Part shown: piece by piece, positions 1 through 13,769 of the stretch | Layout of the letters: every line of letters starts with the position of its first letter | Numbering within the stretch: the stretch's first letter is position 1 | Source of the DNA: Echinostoma caproni | Taxonomy: Eukaryota; Platyhelminthes; Trematoda; Plagiorchiida; Echinostomatidae | Direction: 5' to 3' | DNA length: 64,000 nt | Assembly: GCA_900618425.1 (NCBI GenBank) | Contig: UZAN01039526.1 | Location: 62,001-126,000, forward strand | Notes under the pieces: model-generated | What the model saw: only the letters and a program-made list of their open reading frames with translations | Database searches by the model: none | Told to the model about the DNA's origin: nothing | Made by a program: the position numbers and the translations under genes

Positions 1-3000
1 ATCCATTTAACATGGACAGACTCATCTTTAGGCGTCAGAAACACTTGTGCAACAACCGATAAACAGTATTGGTCTTACTTTATTTTCTCATGCCGGGGTA
101 ATCGGAACGCCCCATTGAAAAACTGTTCTACAATCATAAACACTTATTAAGTGGTCCATGTCGCTGTAATTAGATGAAATGTGCGTTTGGAACTATACAT
201 GAAGTGGCTGTTTTTAACCCGAAAGTCGATCACACATGTGATGGGCAGTCTGTTAGGGATGAAGCACACTGTTTGTCAATAACATTTATATCAGAGTAGA
301 AAAACGAAGCTTGATATCTTTGAAGCCCTTCTCGTTTGATTGAGACAGACTGATTTATCCCTAACTGACAGTAAATCAGATAGAAGGCATAGCAGCTGGC
401 GACATACTTCGATTTATCCAAAAATTGAACAGGAAGGGAATTCGACTAAACCCGCATGAGCAAATCACTCTTTTTCTACTCCTAATCGTCTATCTGATTT
501 GAATAGCCGCAAACAAAGTGTTTTTCAGCGGAACAACTCAAACTAAAAGAGCACGAGTGCCGTTACTCAGAACTGTTTGTAAACTGAATTAATGTTCCAA
601 GCGGCAGTTTGAATTTCCCAACAGAAACGAAGACAATGATACTTAAATCTATAACAAATAATATTCAGCTCAACTCGATTGAGTCGCTATTTCCCAAAAA
701 TCAATCTTCTAAGTATAGAAGTACTTAACGCTTACTACTGTCTCTATTGAAGTAGCTCAATCGATAAAAACGACCTGGTTTATCAGACAGCGGCAAAAGG
801 CAAAAGAAACAGATCTCAACAACAAACTGACAGTCCACGGATCGGATTGATTTTTCGGCTTTCTGCGCAAAGGCTGCTTTGTTACAGCTTGGGTTTGAAA
901 AACAAATGGGGCAGGAATGTTTCAGGGTTGTGAAAAACATCAATACAAATCACTGATTTGGAAAGTTATCGTCTGATTTTAAATTATTCAAGCTTATTTG
1001 TATATGATAAGAATGCTGAAACTCAAATACATATGTATATGTAGTGTTCAATATGATTTACGTTCACTACCGATGAAAACCGATGAATAGTTGCTCATCA
1101 AATCCTGACAAAGTCAAACAAAATATATTTGTACTGATTGGTTTATTTCCGGTTAGGAACGTTCACTATGTTGCACTTTTTACTTGGTTTTGGGCTGGAC
1201 CCTATTTACTGCTATTTTCTTCGTGCGATAAAAATGTTTCCAGAACTAAAATCACATTTGACAATTCTTCGTCATAATACTTGATGAGTTATACAGAAGT
1301 AAATGCCTTCATACTATTTAATTAGATATAACAGCATAATTCCCGAAGGTGAAAGAGCCAACAACTCTCATTGACACGCAGTGTGGGAAAAGGTTCTTCT
1401 GAACATCAGGTTAATACGTTGTGGTAAACCACAATGATTTTACTGAATTCTGCTGAATCAAGAAGGGTTCCGCTATACAACCGTCCTGCATTTGTGGAAA
1501 AGCATTATTTGTACATATCACAATCCAACTCGAGGTATGACTTCAATTTATGCACACAGGATGGCTTTACTGACCAACATTTTAAAACAAGGACAATCGA
1601 TTTTAAGTAGTTCATCTCATTATATATTGTTTCACTTTGGTCGAAAACCGCATGTAATATGTTAATTTTGTTCTCTCAGTATCAGATTATAATTAAAAAC
1701 AAAGTTTAAGCACATTCAGATGTGTGATTGATTGGTTAATTTGATTTTAAACACAGATTATTTGGCTTTTCTTTTCTTAAGCCATCATTGGCCTTAGTGA
1801 TCCGACACAGACTGTTTATGCATGTGCCTTGCGTAACTGTTTGTGACAGATAACTACCGTCAATGTTTTGCTGTATTGAGAATATAATTGGATTTCATCT
1901 GCAAACTGGAGGCCAGAACTGCTGGTGAAATCCAACGTATATTGATTGATTGTCCACTCCTCAGCATACGACTGCGGCTGGAGTTTGACACAGTTTCATT
2001 CACTCCGTTCCCATGCCAACACAATTGGTTTACTGTACTACACCTTGGCAATTGGTTCCTTGGTTCAAAGGAGTTTCAACACACAAAGACTCATCCATCC
2101 AAATATTGTGTGAGTACAAAAAGGGAAAAAGGAGATCATTTTATTTGGCTAATTTACTATATAGAACGTTCTATTTCTCAAAGTCATGAATGAGGACCTA
2201 AAATCAAAGGACCACTTTCTAGAATTGGCTAAGGATTGGAAAAGAAAGTGTCAGCTGAATGAACGGATTGATGCGATAGATGACTGACCTAATGAGATAG
2301 AGTGAGGAACACAGGAAACCAAACAAGATTTTGCAGGGACGCATACATTTTACAATTTGATATATGATTCGAAAGATGAACCACTGCAAATGGTCTTTAT
2401 TTCTATGCTTTTATTCATTACACATGGATATTTGCTATTATTCAAACAACGCATAAAAAGTGAAGTCTTTTCGTTAGTATGTTCACTAACCGATGCCAAC
2501 AACGACGTTTCAGAATTGCTCCGCATCGTATAAAATCAGTGATTTCCCTGATGACTGTAAATCTTTTAGATGTTGTATCCTCAGTGTGGAATACTATGGT
2601 TCTAAATCCACCCAAAAATGCCCTCAGTCCTCAAATATGATTGTTCAGAAAATTCTTCAGTTTTGACAATTCTGTGTTCAAATATCCCATTGATTAATCT
2701 CGTTCCAGGTTGCACGCTATATAGGATTTATCTGTTCCACGATGGCAGAGTATGTCAACTTGATAGGGAGGCTAGATCAATTGGATTTCCGGCTTCTTAC
2801 AGTAAACTATCAGAACACGTTGCAACTTTGTGATTTTGTTCATATATAAAACACGGAAAGCGTGTGCTCTACATCTCTACGGGGAAGACAAAATTCATCA
2901 TTCATCACACACGTGAGATGTCACATTTTGTGTAAATGAATATCAGTACATTCACCAGCTTTAAGGTAACTTCAGTTTCTGATCTGAGATCGGATACGTA

Positions 3001-3397
3001 TACTTTTAAGAACCTCGAAATTAGATTATCTGTTCCTTCGTTTTGTTATGATTCTTGAATTATCTCTCATCGCACCCACATAAGCCCCCTCAACCTTTAT
3101 TAGAAATGCACATCTTCCTAACCAGGATATCGGCTTTTTGAAGGGGGCTTCTTTAATTTCGTGTCTTAGTTCAAATAAAACATTATTCCTTAGTAAAACC
3201 CGACCTGAACGATGTAGAACAACAAAACTCGTACAATCGCGCCTCTGACTTGTACTTTCCCTGCTCCGCTGTACAGGAATTACTGGGGCCCCAATGCCTT
3301 ACACAATGTTTTTAATTCTCTCAAGAAGGTCTTTAGTGCTTTTCAAAAAGGGTTCTTTCAGGAGCCGCACAGTGTACAAACTTTCTGTTAGTTGTAC
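1..3397. other. No gene recognised
   Basis: No exon, RNA gene or mobile element could be supported here. Open frames are short and have no recognisable domain. One weak hairpin is visible: AAGCCCCCTCAA at about 3082 can pair with TTGAAGGGGGCTT at 3138-3150, across a loop of about 45 nt. Small exons of a gene with long introns cannot be excluded by eye. Confidence 0.5.
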
Positions 3398-3540
3398 AGG
3401 ACGGTGATGGCCCTTGTCCCCCTGGATGAGGTGTGTTCGATTCCCACCACAACCGCTGTGTGTTGTGCAGCAACGTTTGATCGGACGCATTTCCCCTCCG
3501 AAACTTTCATCAGTGTATATTCAATAAAACGAAGAAAAAT
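3398..3540 (+). mobile_element. tRNA-derived SINE, family B, copy 1 (degenerate)
   Basis: The B-box-like GTGTTCGATTCCC lies at about 3433-3445 and is followed by the family signature CCACCAC..CGCTG. The copy ends in GTATATTCAATAA. The same order is seen at 10.8, 46.6 and 58.3 kb. The A-box region is shortened relative to the 58.3-kb copy: about 20 nt after GGTGATGGCCC are missing, so a Pol III promoter is unlikely to work. Family membership is inferred from alignment by eye within this window. Confidence 0.6.
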
Positions 3541-6500
3541 GAAAAAGAACTTACGTGATACACTGAATGAAAATGAACTGACAGTTACAGCTAATAATCA
3601 ACAATATTGTTGATTTCTCTGTATCTTAACTCATACCACTTATCATGTTATTATCTAATTTTGATAGGTGTTTGCGAATCGCTGCAATTGTTGCAAGAGA
3701 GGTTGCATCCTTATAGTAACTAATTGTTTTCCAAGTAATAATTTTATTCCCTTTGCTATCTAATATGACCCACCACCAGGAATGCGGTGCAAATTGCCGG
3801 TCGAGATCATTTGTAATCTATTTTATGTGTTTTTAGTTCAGTTATCCATAAAAGCATAGAGTAGGGTGGAACGTTGAACATCACTCATGTTTAATGACCT
3901 TAAGTCGACCAGGGTTGTTTCGTATTGTCACTGTACGTGAACTTCGTCTCTATAGATGTTCGTGTGAATTCCAAATTTATAGCAATTCGATTATCATAAT
4001 ACTTTTCGACTAGAGAAAACAATTAAAATTGAAGGGATTTTGCACAGATGACAATCGGTAATGTTAAAGAGGATGATTTACATCCACTTCCAAGATACAG
4101 TGTCAGAGAAAACAGCGAACAGTTTTCTGAAATAATTGAGGGGAGAGGGTAACTGAAATTTGTTCAAATAGCCTATACAAAGTTCTAGTCCTTTTTGTAA
4201 CGACAGGATTTAAAAGCAGATGTTCTCATTCGTGACAATATTTTCATTTTGCAAACGGTATACTCTACTTATTGTAAACTGTTGGCTTTCAGTCTTTCAG
4301 CTTCTATGGTTCTATCCTGTGTTCCTTCTCACATGTTTATAGATTGGTGTTCAAATGTTTAACATCTACTGAAAATTGTCCAAAACGCATATGAAGGGAC
4401 TAGAAGTTTGTCAAATCAACTTCTACGGACTATATTTAGAACTTTTATACCATGTTACACCTGAATATCTCTATCTCAATTAACAGAATCTGACTTTCTG
4501 ACGTATTCTTTAATTGCTTAGCAAAAATAGCATCATCATTCATTTTCAACGTTAAACTGAACTGCGATTAACGTGTGACTGACCTTCGTCTTTGCAAGAA
4601 AGATGGTGTGTATTTTTGCTGAGATATAACAAGTGGTATTTTAGCATTTTTGATTAACATGCAATAGACCTTAACTAATCTGCAGCTGCCATCAATTGCA
4701 CGCCCTTAATAAACTCTCCTGTAAGAGATGGGCATTTCGGACTTGCCAAAGTAATAAAGCGAGTTGGCCTGCGGTTCGATAAATGTCCAACACTGATTTC
4801 TCACGTACATCTTTTTTCAAATTTAATTTCCTTAACTGACATCTGAATAGCACAACATAGTGGTAAACAATCATGTCTGTCCTTAGAATCTGTGCTCTTG
4901 ACATATACCGGGTGTACTGAATCCAATCCCCAATGGACATCCCAGACTGATACTGTAATTCCCGCTCCCAGTTCGCCCGTTTGATGAGGTCACCGTGTCA
5001 CGTTGAGGCGTAAAAATGCAACTTATATGAGATGTAATTCAGTGAGCCGAAACTGAATAGAAAATGAACCGTGAGCGAATCCAATGAACAGTATTAGTCT
5101 CTGACTGTCAGAACAAATTAGCTGAAGGTGATCGGATCTAATTTTTGGCAAACTATACCTTTCCAGTTTCTTCCAAAAATTTCCGTTTAATTAAGTTTGT
5201 CCTACTCAAGAAATAACCAGAGATGCTTGCTTTTAAATGTTTTCCCTAAACATTAGACGGGACTTTTTAGGGAATATATTTTCTTGTGCGTATGCTAAGA
5301 GAATTACAATACAATCGTAGTTTCGTAACCGAAATCAATGCATTATTCACGTGTATTGCAGCACAGAATTTCCCATAAAATTAGTCATTAATAAAAGGAT
5401 TGTCTGAAAACAGTTTTATGCACAAGGAGAGCAGTAAGGCTCGTAGAAGCGGTCATCTACTCAAAATTAAAAATATTTTTTCTTGAAATGCTTCATCACT
5501 CATTCCACAAATCCATCCCATGCCAAGATTCCAGTTTAGATGAGAGCTGATACCGAACTAGACAGTGTACATTACCAATCAAATAGTTCAACAAAAACCG
5601 CATTGTGAATTACGGCGCTAAATTTACAGCATCACGATAAAGGCTCAATTATCCTACCCATTCAGTCGTACCTTACAAAGTGCATTCTGCAACATCCTTT
5701 ATAAAAAATTACAAATTTGTAAAGCGTCACAATTGCATATATTTTTCAAATTAATTAAACATTCTTGTAATTTATAGCAAATGCAAATTAACATCAATAG
5801 TAACAAAATATGTTCGTAAAACGCAGGCTGTCATGAAGATCAGTTCCAAAGAGAGAGGATGTACAAACCGGTGAGGTAATTGAACTAGATTTTATGAATG
5901 CTCTCTACCGGAATTATTTACTTACATAGTAGGGGTTTACTGGTTCAAATAATCACTAACCAATATAAATTTTGGTACACTTCGGGACCCCTGTTATTTG
6001 ACCTGGGTCAACTATAAGTCTGGAAGCAAACCACCACTACCCGATGTAGTTTGTGTAAAAATCTATCAATAAATCTCGCACCTTCTGAAATCCACAATTC
6101 CTCATAACCAATGATTTTGTACAACGGTGATTCAATGGCTTTGAATTATGAGGCCACTTCAAGTGCATTATAAGGTATTCAACGTACTGAGTTTCTCCTC
6201 CATCTCATTCCCGATAAAGGGTTACCAGTTTTGCTCATTCCACATCAAATCGGTTTAGACTAGTTCTCAAGAAGGAACATTGTTGTGGAAGCAACCAAAA
6301 CGTTGCTCATACCCAAATGAAGTTGTTCATCAGTAATCCTTACGGCATAATCCATGTTTGTTTTAAATCTAATGAATAAAAGCCAGAAACATTAACCTTT
6401 CACCACGAAAGTATCCCGAAGATACATAATAACATTTAAAAGATTATTTATGGCTCTAACTGTCTTAGTTATTGGCGTATGTATGAGATTTTAGACAATC

Positions 6501-9500
6501 TTTTCTTGTCGACTTTTCTATGTAAATTCGCTACCCTCTTCGCTATTTTGAATATCTCAATCCTAAGCTACAAACTATTACGTTAAACTATACCATTTCT
6601 CAAACAATAAACATCTACTTCTTTCATTATAAAAACTAGATTTGTTTCTTCAAAATTGTGCTTTTTCGGATCATAGATTTCTGCCGTTGACAATAACCGG
6701 TTCTTAATATATGAAGAAATGAACCAGATTCATACTATTTCCACAAGCGTATCTAACACACTAGAAAGTATGCCACTTAGATGATAGTTAGAATTGCGTG
6801 GGTAACTTGTCCCTTAAATCGCCTTGGTTGTAATATGTGCACAATAAAGTAAAGTAAGACGAAACGTTTTATTTCAGCTACTTCCTGATCCCGGTCATAC
6901 TGTGTATTGACGTATTTTTCGATAACTATTAATCACTTAAGCTCATTTGGTCCAATAATCGACCTCGTCATTCCGATTGATCACGATTTCTATCTTACCC
7001 TTTCAATATGTTGGCGAATATCACTCAAAATAAAGTAAACTATGAGAAAAGCCATTTAATGAACGGAAGTGAGTAAGTGCCTGCGCTTCAGTTTTGGCGA
7101 AACAACATTAACCTTTGGGACTTCCGATCATCAATTAGGCTGAGTTCAATGACCTTAAATGGGAAGTCTCACAAGGTCTACATCAAGAGATGAACTAATC
7201 AATGTTTGGAAAAAGGGCAGCGCCTAACCACTCTTGAGTTTTCTTCAACCAGTACTTAACACAACAAATTTTACAAGCAAATAAAGTCGATGCCGTATAC
7301 CTCACTAATTGTAATCAACAATGTTGAATCCTCTGTTTTAGTACACACTATGGACAACTCAACGCCGTACATGCAACCTAGGCAGTATCCAAACTATAAA
7401 TTCAGTGTTTCTTTAACAACGCTTCTACTTGAACAAATTCTAAGCGCTGAGGACCTAAGTGTAAAATTATTAGCTAGTAAACACTTGATTTTTTGCGATC
7501 GGATAAGCAAAGTGGCGGCAATACAGATGTTTCAGGTAGAAAAGTTACGCTTGACCTTCTTTATGCCCTATAATTTGTCTTCTACAATGCAACTAGCACG
7601 ATCCTAGCCCCGGTCTACTTCCTATCGGTTGTTCCGCGAGACACTGTATAGACTGTATATCAATATTTTAGACCATGCGAAAGAAAATGACACATCAAAG
7701 GTTGCTACATACAAAACAGAATTACTCTTCAACAACTTTCTTAGTTTCGTGATTCCGTTTAGGAAAACGGTTTCTTCCAACTAAATGATTGTGTTGTTTG
7801 CAATCTTACTTACATTGCCTTTACATTGCCTTACATTATACATCCACATCCTTTGTGTTGAAAAATCATCAGTCGTGTGCAGGTAACAAATCCACTTAGG
7901 TTTTCAACCAGGAAAAATGTGTACTTGGTTGACAATCTGTAATCACTTGGTCTTTGGCGGGGGGGGGGGCTGGCTAAAAGCTGCTTGCTCCGCTTCGAAA
8001 TTTATTGACGTTCACCATCGCACACATTTTATTAGCGTACCGAACATCATCAGTCAGTGTGATTGACGCCGTTATTCATTCGTGGAATCCGAGTATTTGG
8101 TGAACGGAAAACAATCATCTGTCTGAAATAAACGTGTGCATAAAAAGAAGATTCCAAAGACCATTTTCTTACAGGAAGCTGCATTTAACCGCATAATTAT
8201 CACTTTTGGATGATGACAAGAATCAAACCGGGTTATAAAAATATTCACTGATAGATTAACTACTTTAATCCTTGTATCTGATTCGTTGCCATTATTCTGC
8301 ACAATCTAGACGTGAAATTTGTTAATTGTTCTTGCAGACCAATACCCGTTTACTTCAAAAGTCAAACGGGTCTTTTATCGAATAATAACAGAGGAGAGAG
8401 GATAAATAAATCCTTTTTTTCCTTACGAAGTCAAACAAACCAGTTAGTTGATCCAACATTTTCCCCCATGATTCCGGGATTATCCATGTTTGTGCATACT
8501 TTGATATTGGACAAAAACCCTTGAAGCTTCAGTGATTTATCATAGACAATTCCGGACATGTTGTTATTACAGTCAGGGATGGAAATGAATATGCAACTAT
8601 ACAAACCTAGGAGACATACAAAGCCCCCTATTCCTGGTCGACAAACCTCACATCGGTCAACCTGTAGTTTGGAGATCAAGGTGCTCATCAATGCAGTGAC
8701 TAATTCAGATTTTCTTACTCTGTGTCAGTGTTTATTATAATATTTTTACGGAGTGTTTGTCAGTCTTCTACATAAACCAAACTCAACGATAGGTTATATT
8801 GAAACCTCAAACTACTCACATCAAGAAACATTGCATATATTTTTGTAAGAATAGAAATAGTTATTAAATTAATAACCCTCGGCAATTTGGGTTGTTTTCA
8901 CAAAGTTCACTGAATTAATACCTAGTGATTTTCGGATCGTTCCTACAGAATAAAATAGGAGAGAGTTCTATGGGGGGTTGTTGGAATCTGTTGGTGCAAA
9001 ACAACAAAACAGCTTATGGATATAAACCGTATTCAAACACTTTATCAGTTTGCTTTTGAACCCTACAAAATGAAAGAATTGTCTGTTGCGTACCGATGAA
9101 GATTTTTAGGTTCACCGTAAAATAATAATCAACACTGAGTGCTCTTCAGAGTGGATTAATCCAGAATATTTGGTGCTACGACACTTACTTAACATAATAA
9201 ACGTTCAATTCATTAGTGTTCATAAAATCTCTCATTATGTTAATTATGAACCACCATGATCAGCTGCATTCAATGACTCGGTTTTGTCAAAACCAGTTCA
9301 GTTCATACAGATGCCGCAGTCGCAAAGTTACGAATGTGTGGTTATAAGGTCCAATCGGATAACACGGAAGGATCCTCTAAATTCGTGAATGCTTGCGCGA
9401 CCTATCAAAAATCATTGAAATTTCCGCCCATGTTTTCAACTGAACAAAATGAGAGCAGTGACCATTTGCTGTCAGTATTGTTCAACTCATTGAACTGAGA

Positions 9501-10815
9501 AAACTAATGACAAAGAATTAAGCTCAGTAAACTCACGCATGATAAAACTGGAATCGGTTGTTCACGTTCCACTGTTTTTAGTGTGATTATGTGTGATTTA
9601 TCCCCTTGCCACATATTTACATGACAAAAAATGTCCTCAATAAGTTGGAATTCAAACCACGGTGACAAAGATGACGTTTAGATGCATCTGATTGAGTAGT
9701 TTGCACATATTCAAATATACAACGATTTCTGGCTGCGGGAACCAAGGTATCTCTTTTCACGTTTAGGAATTATCGATTTATTCATGCCCCAGTCTAGTAA
9801 TATTTTTTTCATTTGCTGNTACACTTCTTTCTCGCTCCCTCATCGAATTGCTTGTCCATCGATTTTTAGGCAGTACTGCTGTTCAAAAGAAACGTTTCTC
9901 ACTTCTTTTGCCTAATTTCATTACTCTGCCATATCGAAGAATGGCTGGGTGACTCCGAAAAGGAGGCATGAATTCGGTCATTACTGGCATGACAACAATA
10001 GAAATTGATTCCACCATAATTCTTATGCATAACAAACCCAAACAACAGTAACATCGAAATAATGATTGAGTCCGAACTTATTTTATACAATGAATGGAGC
10101 ATATAACAATACAAATCATGCTTGCCAACATTCAAGCACTGGTCAAATCGATAAGGGTTCATTGCCTTGAACGTCATCTCAAATGAAGTTTTCCCAATGC
10201 AAGTCGTTGGCTCATATAATTCACTATTTTCGTTAATTTTAGCGTTCAACTTTTTCTTGTGTTTGATACTGAACAGATATGTTACCGTCCTTTGAGATCA
10301 TTTCGTTTTGAGACAAGCAATTCCTGTTTCGACTACTCTAAACTAAACATCACTTCTCCGATGAAAGGTGAAACTGAAGAGAAGCATCTTATGTTATCTT
10401 GTTTGTGAATAAAAATCACTGGTTGATAAAATCACCCTATCATTATCAAAGAACCCCCATCGGATATCAAATGTTAATAAAAATCCAAATGAATGTTTTT
10501 GACGTTCCTTGTGCTGTTCAACCCAATTTTTTAATGTTATGCTGCAAATAATGAATTGCACTTTCTATTCCATGATGATTCGTTGAGTTGAGGTTACAAA
10601 TCCCTGTTTCACAATAGTGGACTACTATATCTCACTAACTGTTGCTTCAAATACGTCTGTTATCCGACTAGATTAATGTTTTCAGGCATTAACCTAGCCG
10701 TAATCATCTTCAACTACATCATGTAACCCCGAACAAAGTGAAGAATGAATTTTGTTTATTTTTGAGCTTCTCCTCTCAGTTGACCGAATTCCCACAGTTC
10801 TAAGCAACACTAAAG
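3541..10815. other. No gene recognised; long AT-rich stretch
   Basis: No transposon domain, RNA gene or convincing exon was found. The longest open frames (about 70-116 codons, for example 7290-7607 on + and 9899-10249 on -) have biased, low-complexity composition and match no family I recognise. A run of 11 G stands at 7959-7969, a small TTACATTGCC-like repetition near 7806-7832, and one ambiguous base at 9819. Confidence 0.5.
7959..7969 (+). repeat. G11 homopolymer
   Basis: Eleven consecutive G in an AT-rich setting. It resembles the G11 run at 60342-60352. Such runs are prone to sequencing error and may form quadruplexes. Confidence 0.8.
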
Positions 10816-10983
10816 GGCTATGGTGGCCAAGTGGTTAGGTCACCAATCTGGGTGTCCCGGGTTCAAATATCTCCAACACCGCCCGTTTTCCTTATATATG
10901 TATTTTCCTCCGGGCAGTCTTTGTGGCAGCCCCCTTCCTGAAAGTTGACTGAACATTTGAATATTCAATAAATAGGAAAAAGG
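10816..10983 (+). mobile_element. tRNA-derived SINE, family B, copy 2
   Basis: The head has a tRNA-like A box (TGGCCAAGTGG, about 10823-10833) and, about 25 nt on, a degenerate B box (GGGTTCAAATATC, 10859-10871). The body then runs ACACCGCCCGTTTTCC..GGCAGC..CCTTCCTGAAA. The 3' end is GAATATTCAATAAATAGG. This order matches the copies at 46.6 kb (reverse) and 58.3 kb. The head is not a functional tRNA gene because no acceptor stem closes it. Confidence 0.75.
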
Positions 10984-12679
10984 AAGTAAAACACATCTGA
11001 TGTCAAATGGGCCCAGTTTGAGTTGATATGCACCATTAAATCTCATAGACACAAAAGAGCAAGAAACATCAGAATTGCGATCAAAATATGATTCATTTGT
11101 TCACAATATACTTAATTGATCGTTTTGAAATTGTGTTAAATTTGGTTTCTTTCCGCGGTATGTTCAATATTTAATTCTCCAATTTAAAATTTGTTATTCG
11201 AAAGGATTTCTTTCCACTTTTTTCGCCAGAGTTAAACTGGAGACAGAGGGCTGACAAAATGGTTTGATCAGTCTCTCAGAAAGCCTTTGATGTTGACAGA
11301 AGCTTTTGATGTGCACAAACATGCAGTCACTCTAACTCCATTCCCTTTTCATTAATACATTCATTCCTTTCTGGTGCTTTGTACTTGATGTTTTACTCTA
11401 ATCTCTATTTTATCAGACAACAAACACGGGTTTACACGCACTAACTCAATCGGGAAGTGTTTTGAGCACTTCCATGGTGTGCAACGAACACGAGTACGTC
11501 CATGTTCAACTTGTTCCTATACACTCAGGACGATTGATTATTCCACTCAAGCTTTTTCTATTTAGAAGCATTAAAAAAATTAATGAGATGGAAAAGTTAG
11601 ATACAGTTTTCCAAGATAATAGCCAATTTTATTAAAGTTTTGCACAATAAATAGGCTTTTCATTCACCAAATTCAGTGAGTTTTCATCGAAAGGAAGTTT
11701 TGGCGTTCATATGTACCGGTCCGTGATGGCCCAAAATTGACTAAGAATCATTTCTATCAATTAGAACTCATGATTCTAAACAAGATCTGCACCATTTATC
11801 CAACGTAGAGTTGTGTTGCTAAACACATGCGGCCAAAGCGTTAACAAAATTATAATCTTAATTGTGTATTAAAATTTAATACATTTACTCTTGATGCAGT
11901 ATCACGTATACAAAATATAACTTAATGCATTCTTATATCCTACTAATGACCTCGCAGTTAGCTTTTTTTTATTTGTATGAACAAAGACCACATTGAATGG
12001 AATATCACCTGGTACTTGATCGTATAACAAAGTACTCAAATTTTGACAGCAATTTCCATTTCATCAGGAACTGTTTTTTTCTATACAGGAACATCTTCAC
12101 AAGTGATTTGTCTTTGTTCTCGTTTTTGCATGAATCTTTCATTTTGACACCAGAGTAAATATCGTGGGAACGCACAATTTCACCAAATTTGCTGTTTTGT
12201 TCATGCATTAGAGGAGGGATTGTAATTTTGAAACTATTAGGTCCCACAATCCATACAAACACAATAAACCACATGCTAAGGAAATACTCTAACCATCCAG
12301 CAGATTGAATAGCTGTGTTTTACAAACAAAGCCGTTGCTGTTGGCATATTTTGGAACGAAAAATATGACAACCTAATTCACTTTTTTCCTTCTGTTTACG
12401 CATCGATCTTTTATTCTAGACAGGGCACTTGTGTTATCCTACACACCAAAGATTACTGTTTCAATTAGTTGAAGAATGTTTTCGAATCTGATTTCTATTA
12501 TAACGAAGTGAAAATAAAATGTTACCTTTATTTAGGTTGTTGCTTTTGTGTAATTTATACACTATTTCTGCTGATCCCTGAGCTACACGGTCGACGGTCC
12601 TCACTTTGTGTGAATGGTTTAAGCAATCAATATCAGTAATCATGGAATAATCCGTTCGATTGCTCACAGGCACCAGGAA
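10984..12679. other. No gene recognised
   Basis: AT-rich sequence without a supported feature. The 89-codon reverse frame at 12005-12274 has no recognisable domain. Confidence 0.5.
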
Positions 12680-12862
12680 ATGTTGCTGTGTAGCTCAGGG
12701 GTGAGGGTTTGAAGTCCTAACCCGAAGGTTCGCGGTTTGAGTCCTGACAGGGACACTAAAAGTGTACAGTGATGATGAGTCCCCAACAGGACGAAACATT
12801 TATTCAGTGCTCCTTGTCGGTCATCGAAATTCTCTTCATCGTTTATAAACGCATTCAACCAG
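12680..12862 (+). mobile_element. tRNA-derived SINE, family C, with hammerhead remnant (Sm-alpha-like)
   Basis: The tRNA-like head has an A box (TAGCTCAGGGGTGAG, about 12691-12705) and a B box (GCGGTTTGAGTCC, about 12731-12744). A short hairpin ACACT/AGTGT follows. A hammerhead core then occupies 12766-12810, and a further stretch ending near 12862 looks like the tail. The order (Pol III promoter, then hammerhead) is the arrangement known from schistosome Sm-alpha SINEs. The right edge is uncertain because there is only one good copy here. A decayed relative may lie at 39.3 kb. Confidence 0.7.
12766..12810 (+). ncRNA. Hammerhead ribozyme remnant in SINE C
   Basis: The core reads ATGATGA (12772-12778) instead of CTGATGA. 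Stem II is GTCC (12779-12782) with GGAC (12789-12792), four perfect pairs closing a 6-nt loop. GAAA follows at 12793-12796. A minimal stem III ACA..TAT comes next, then T12804 at the cleavage position and CAGTGC (12805-12810) as the 3' strand of stem I. Stem I pairs at four of six positions with 12766-12771. The C3-to-A change at 12772 hits an essential core base, so this copy should be inactive. The identity of the fold rests on position-by-position agreement with the two copies at 45.35 and 59.94 kb. Confidence 0.6.
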
Positions 12863-13769
12863 TTGGAGATTAACGAACTAGCAAGGAGTGAAACTCACAC
12901 CCAAGATCATTGACAGTGCCTGGTGCCTGTGAACATGTAAATGGAGTATTCTAAATACACACCACTTCCTCTTGGTATCTGCGACTATTTTGGGGCCCGT
13001 AAAGTGCCACCTCAAATCGAACCTATCTTTTCATGGTTTGTGATGATCCTGCCAGGTCTGATGTACGTTTGTGAACCATCCAGACATCCATCCCAGTGGT
13101 TTCAACGCACATCTGAGACAAGGTAATGTAAACTTCCCACCTTGAACCTCTTTTTGTAGTGCCAATTTTTTATCTTAAGGTTTTTTCGCAAATTAAATCA
13201 GCGTCACTTAATCCAAAATCATGATCAGAGAATTGAATTAGGCGGCAGTCTACGATAGACCACATACTTTCATGTGTTGCAACCAGTCACATCACCTTAA
13301 CATTACATTCAAACATTTTCTACTGTCATCATTAGACTAGACAGCCTAATCTGTTGTGATTTTCATTTGATCTATAATAATGTATAAATCACACATACAC
13401 AAATGTTTCTTTCCTATCCACCCAAAACAACGTTTTAAGGCTTAAGGAAACTTAAGCCTCGTAGGGTTAGTTGTATCCACACATGTTTAGCTGACTAAAA
13501 AAGTGGGCATGTCGTCAGAGATGAATTTCTACGTATTTTGGCACCTATTCCGCCCACCGCACAACAACGGTGTATGCTAAGATTGTCGATTGGCGCTTCA
13601 AAGATACATGGTCTCTGTCCCCATTTGTGCCAAAAGAATATGAATCAAAAGTGGACAGGTCAGTTGCTCTATTTCCCATGAACTGACCCTGCCAAAGACT
13701 AACAAATTGAAGGACTCTGATGTAGTTTCGTGTACTGTTCTGAAATAATGTGATGCCTACTTGTCCTGT
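12863..13769. other. No gene recognised
   Basis: No supported feature. The stretch just before 13770 may be degraded 5' sequence of the CR1-like copy that follows, but similarity to the other copies is not clear before about 13770. Confidence 0.45.

Noticed and set aside
1888..2193. 101-codon + frame
   Set aside because: No domain, no codon-like composition, overlapped by an equally long frame on the other strand.
7290..7607. 105-codon + frame
   Set aside because: No recognisable domain or splice context; length is within chance for this amount of DNA.
9899..10249. 116-codon - frame
   Set aside because: Low-complexity composition and no known family.
10816..10890. Functional tRNA gene at the SINE heads (10.8, 12.7, 45.3, 58.3 and 59.9 kb)
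   Set aside because: A and B boxes are present, but acceptor and anticodon stems do not close; these are tRNA-derived SINE heads.
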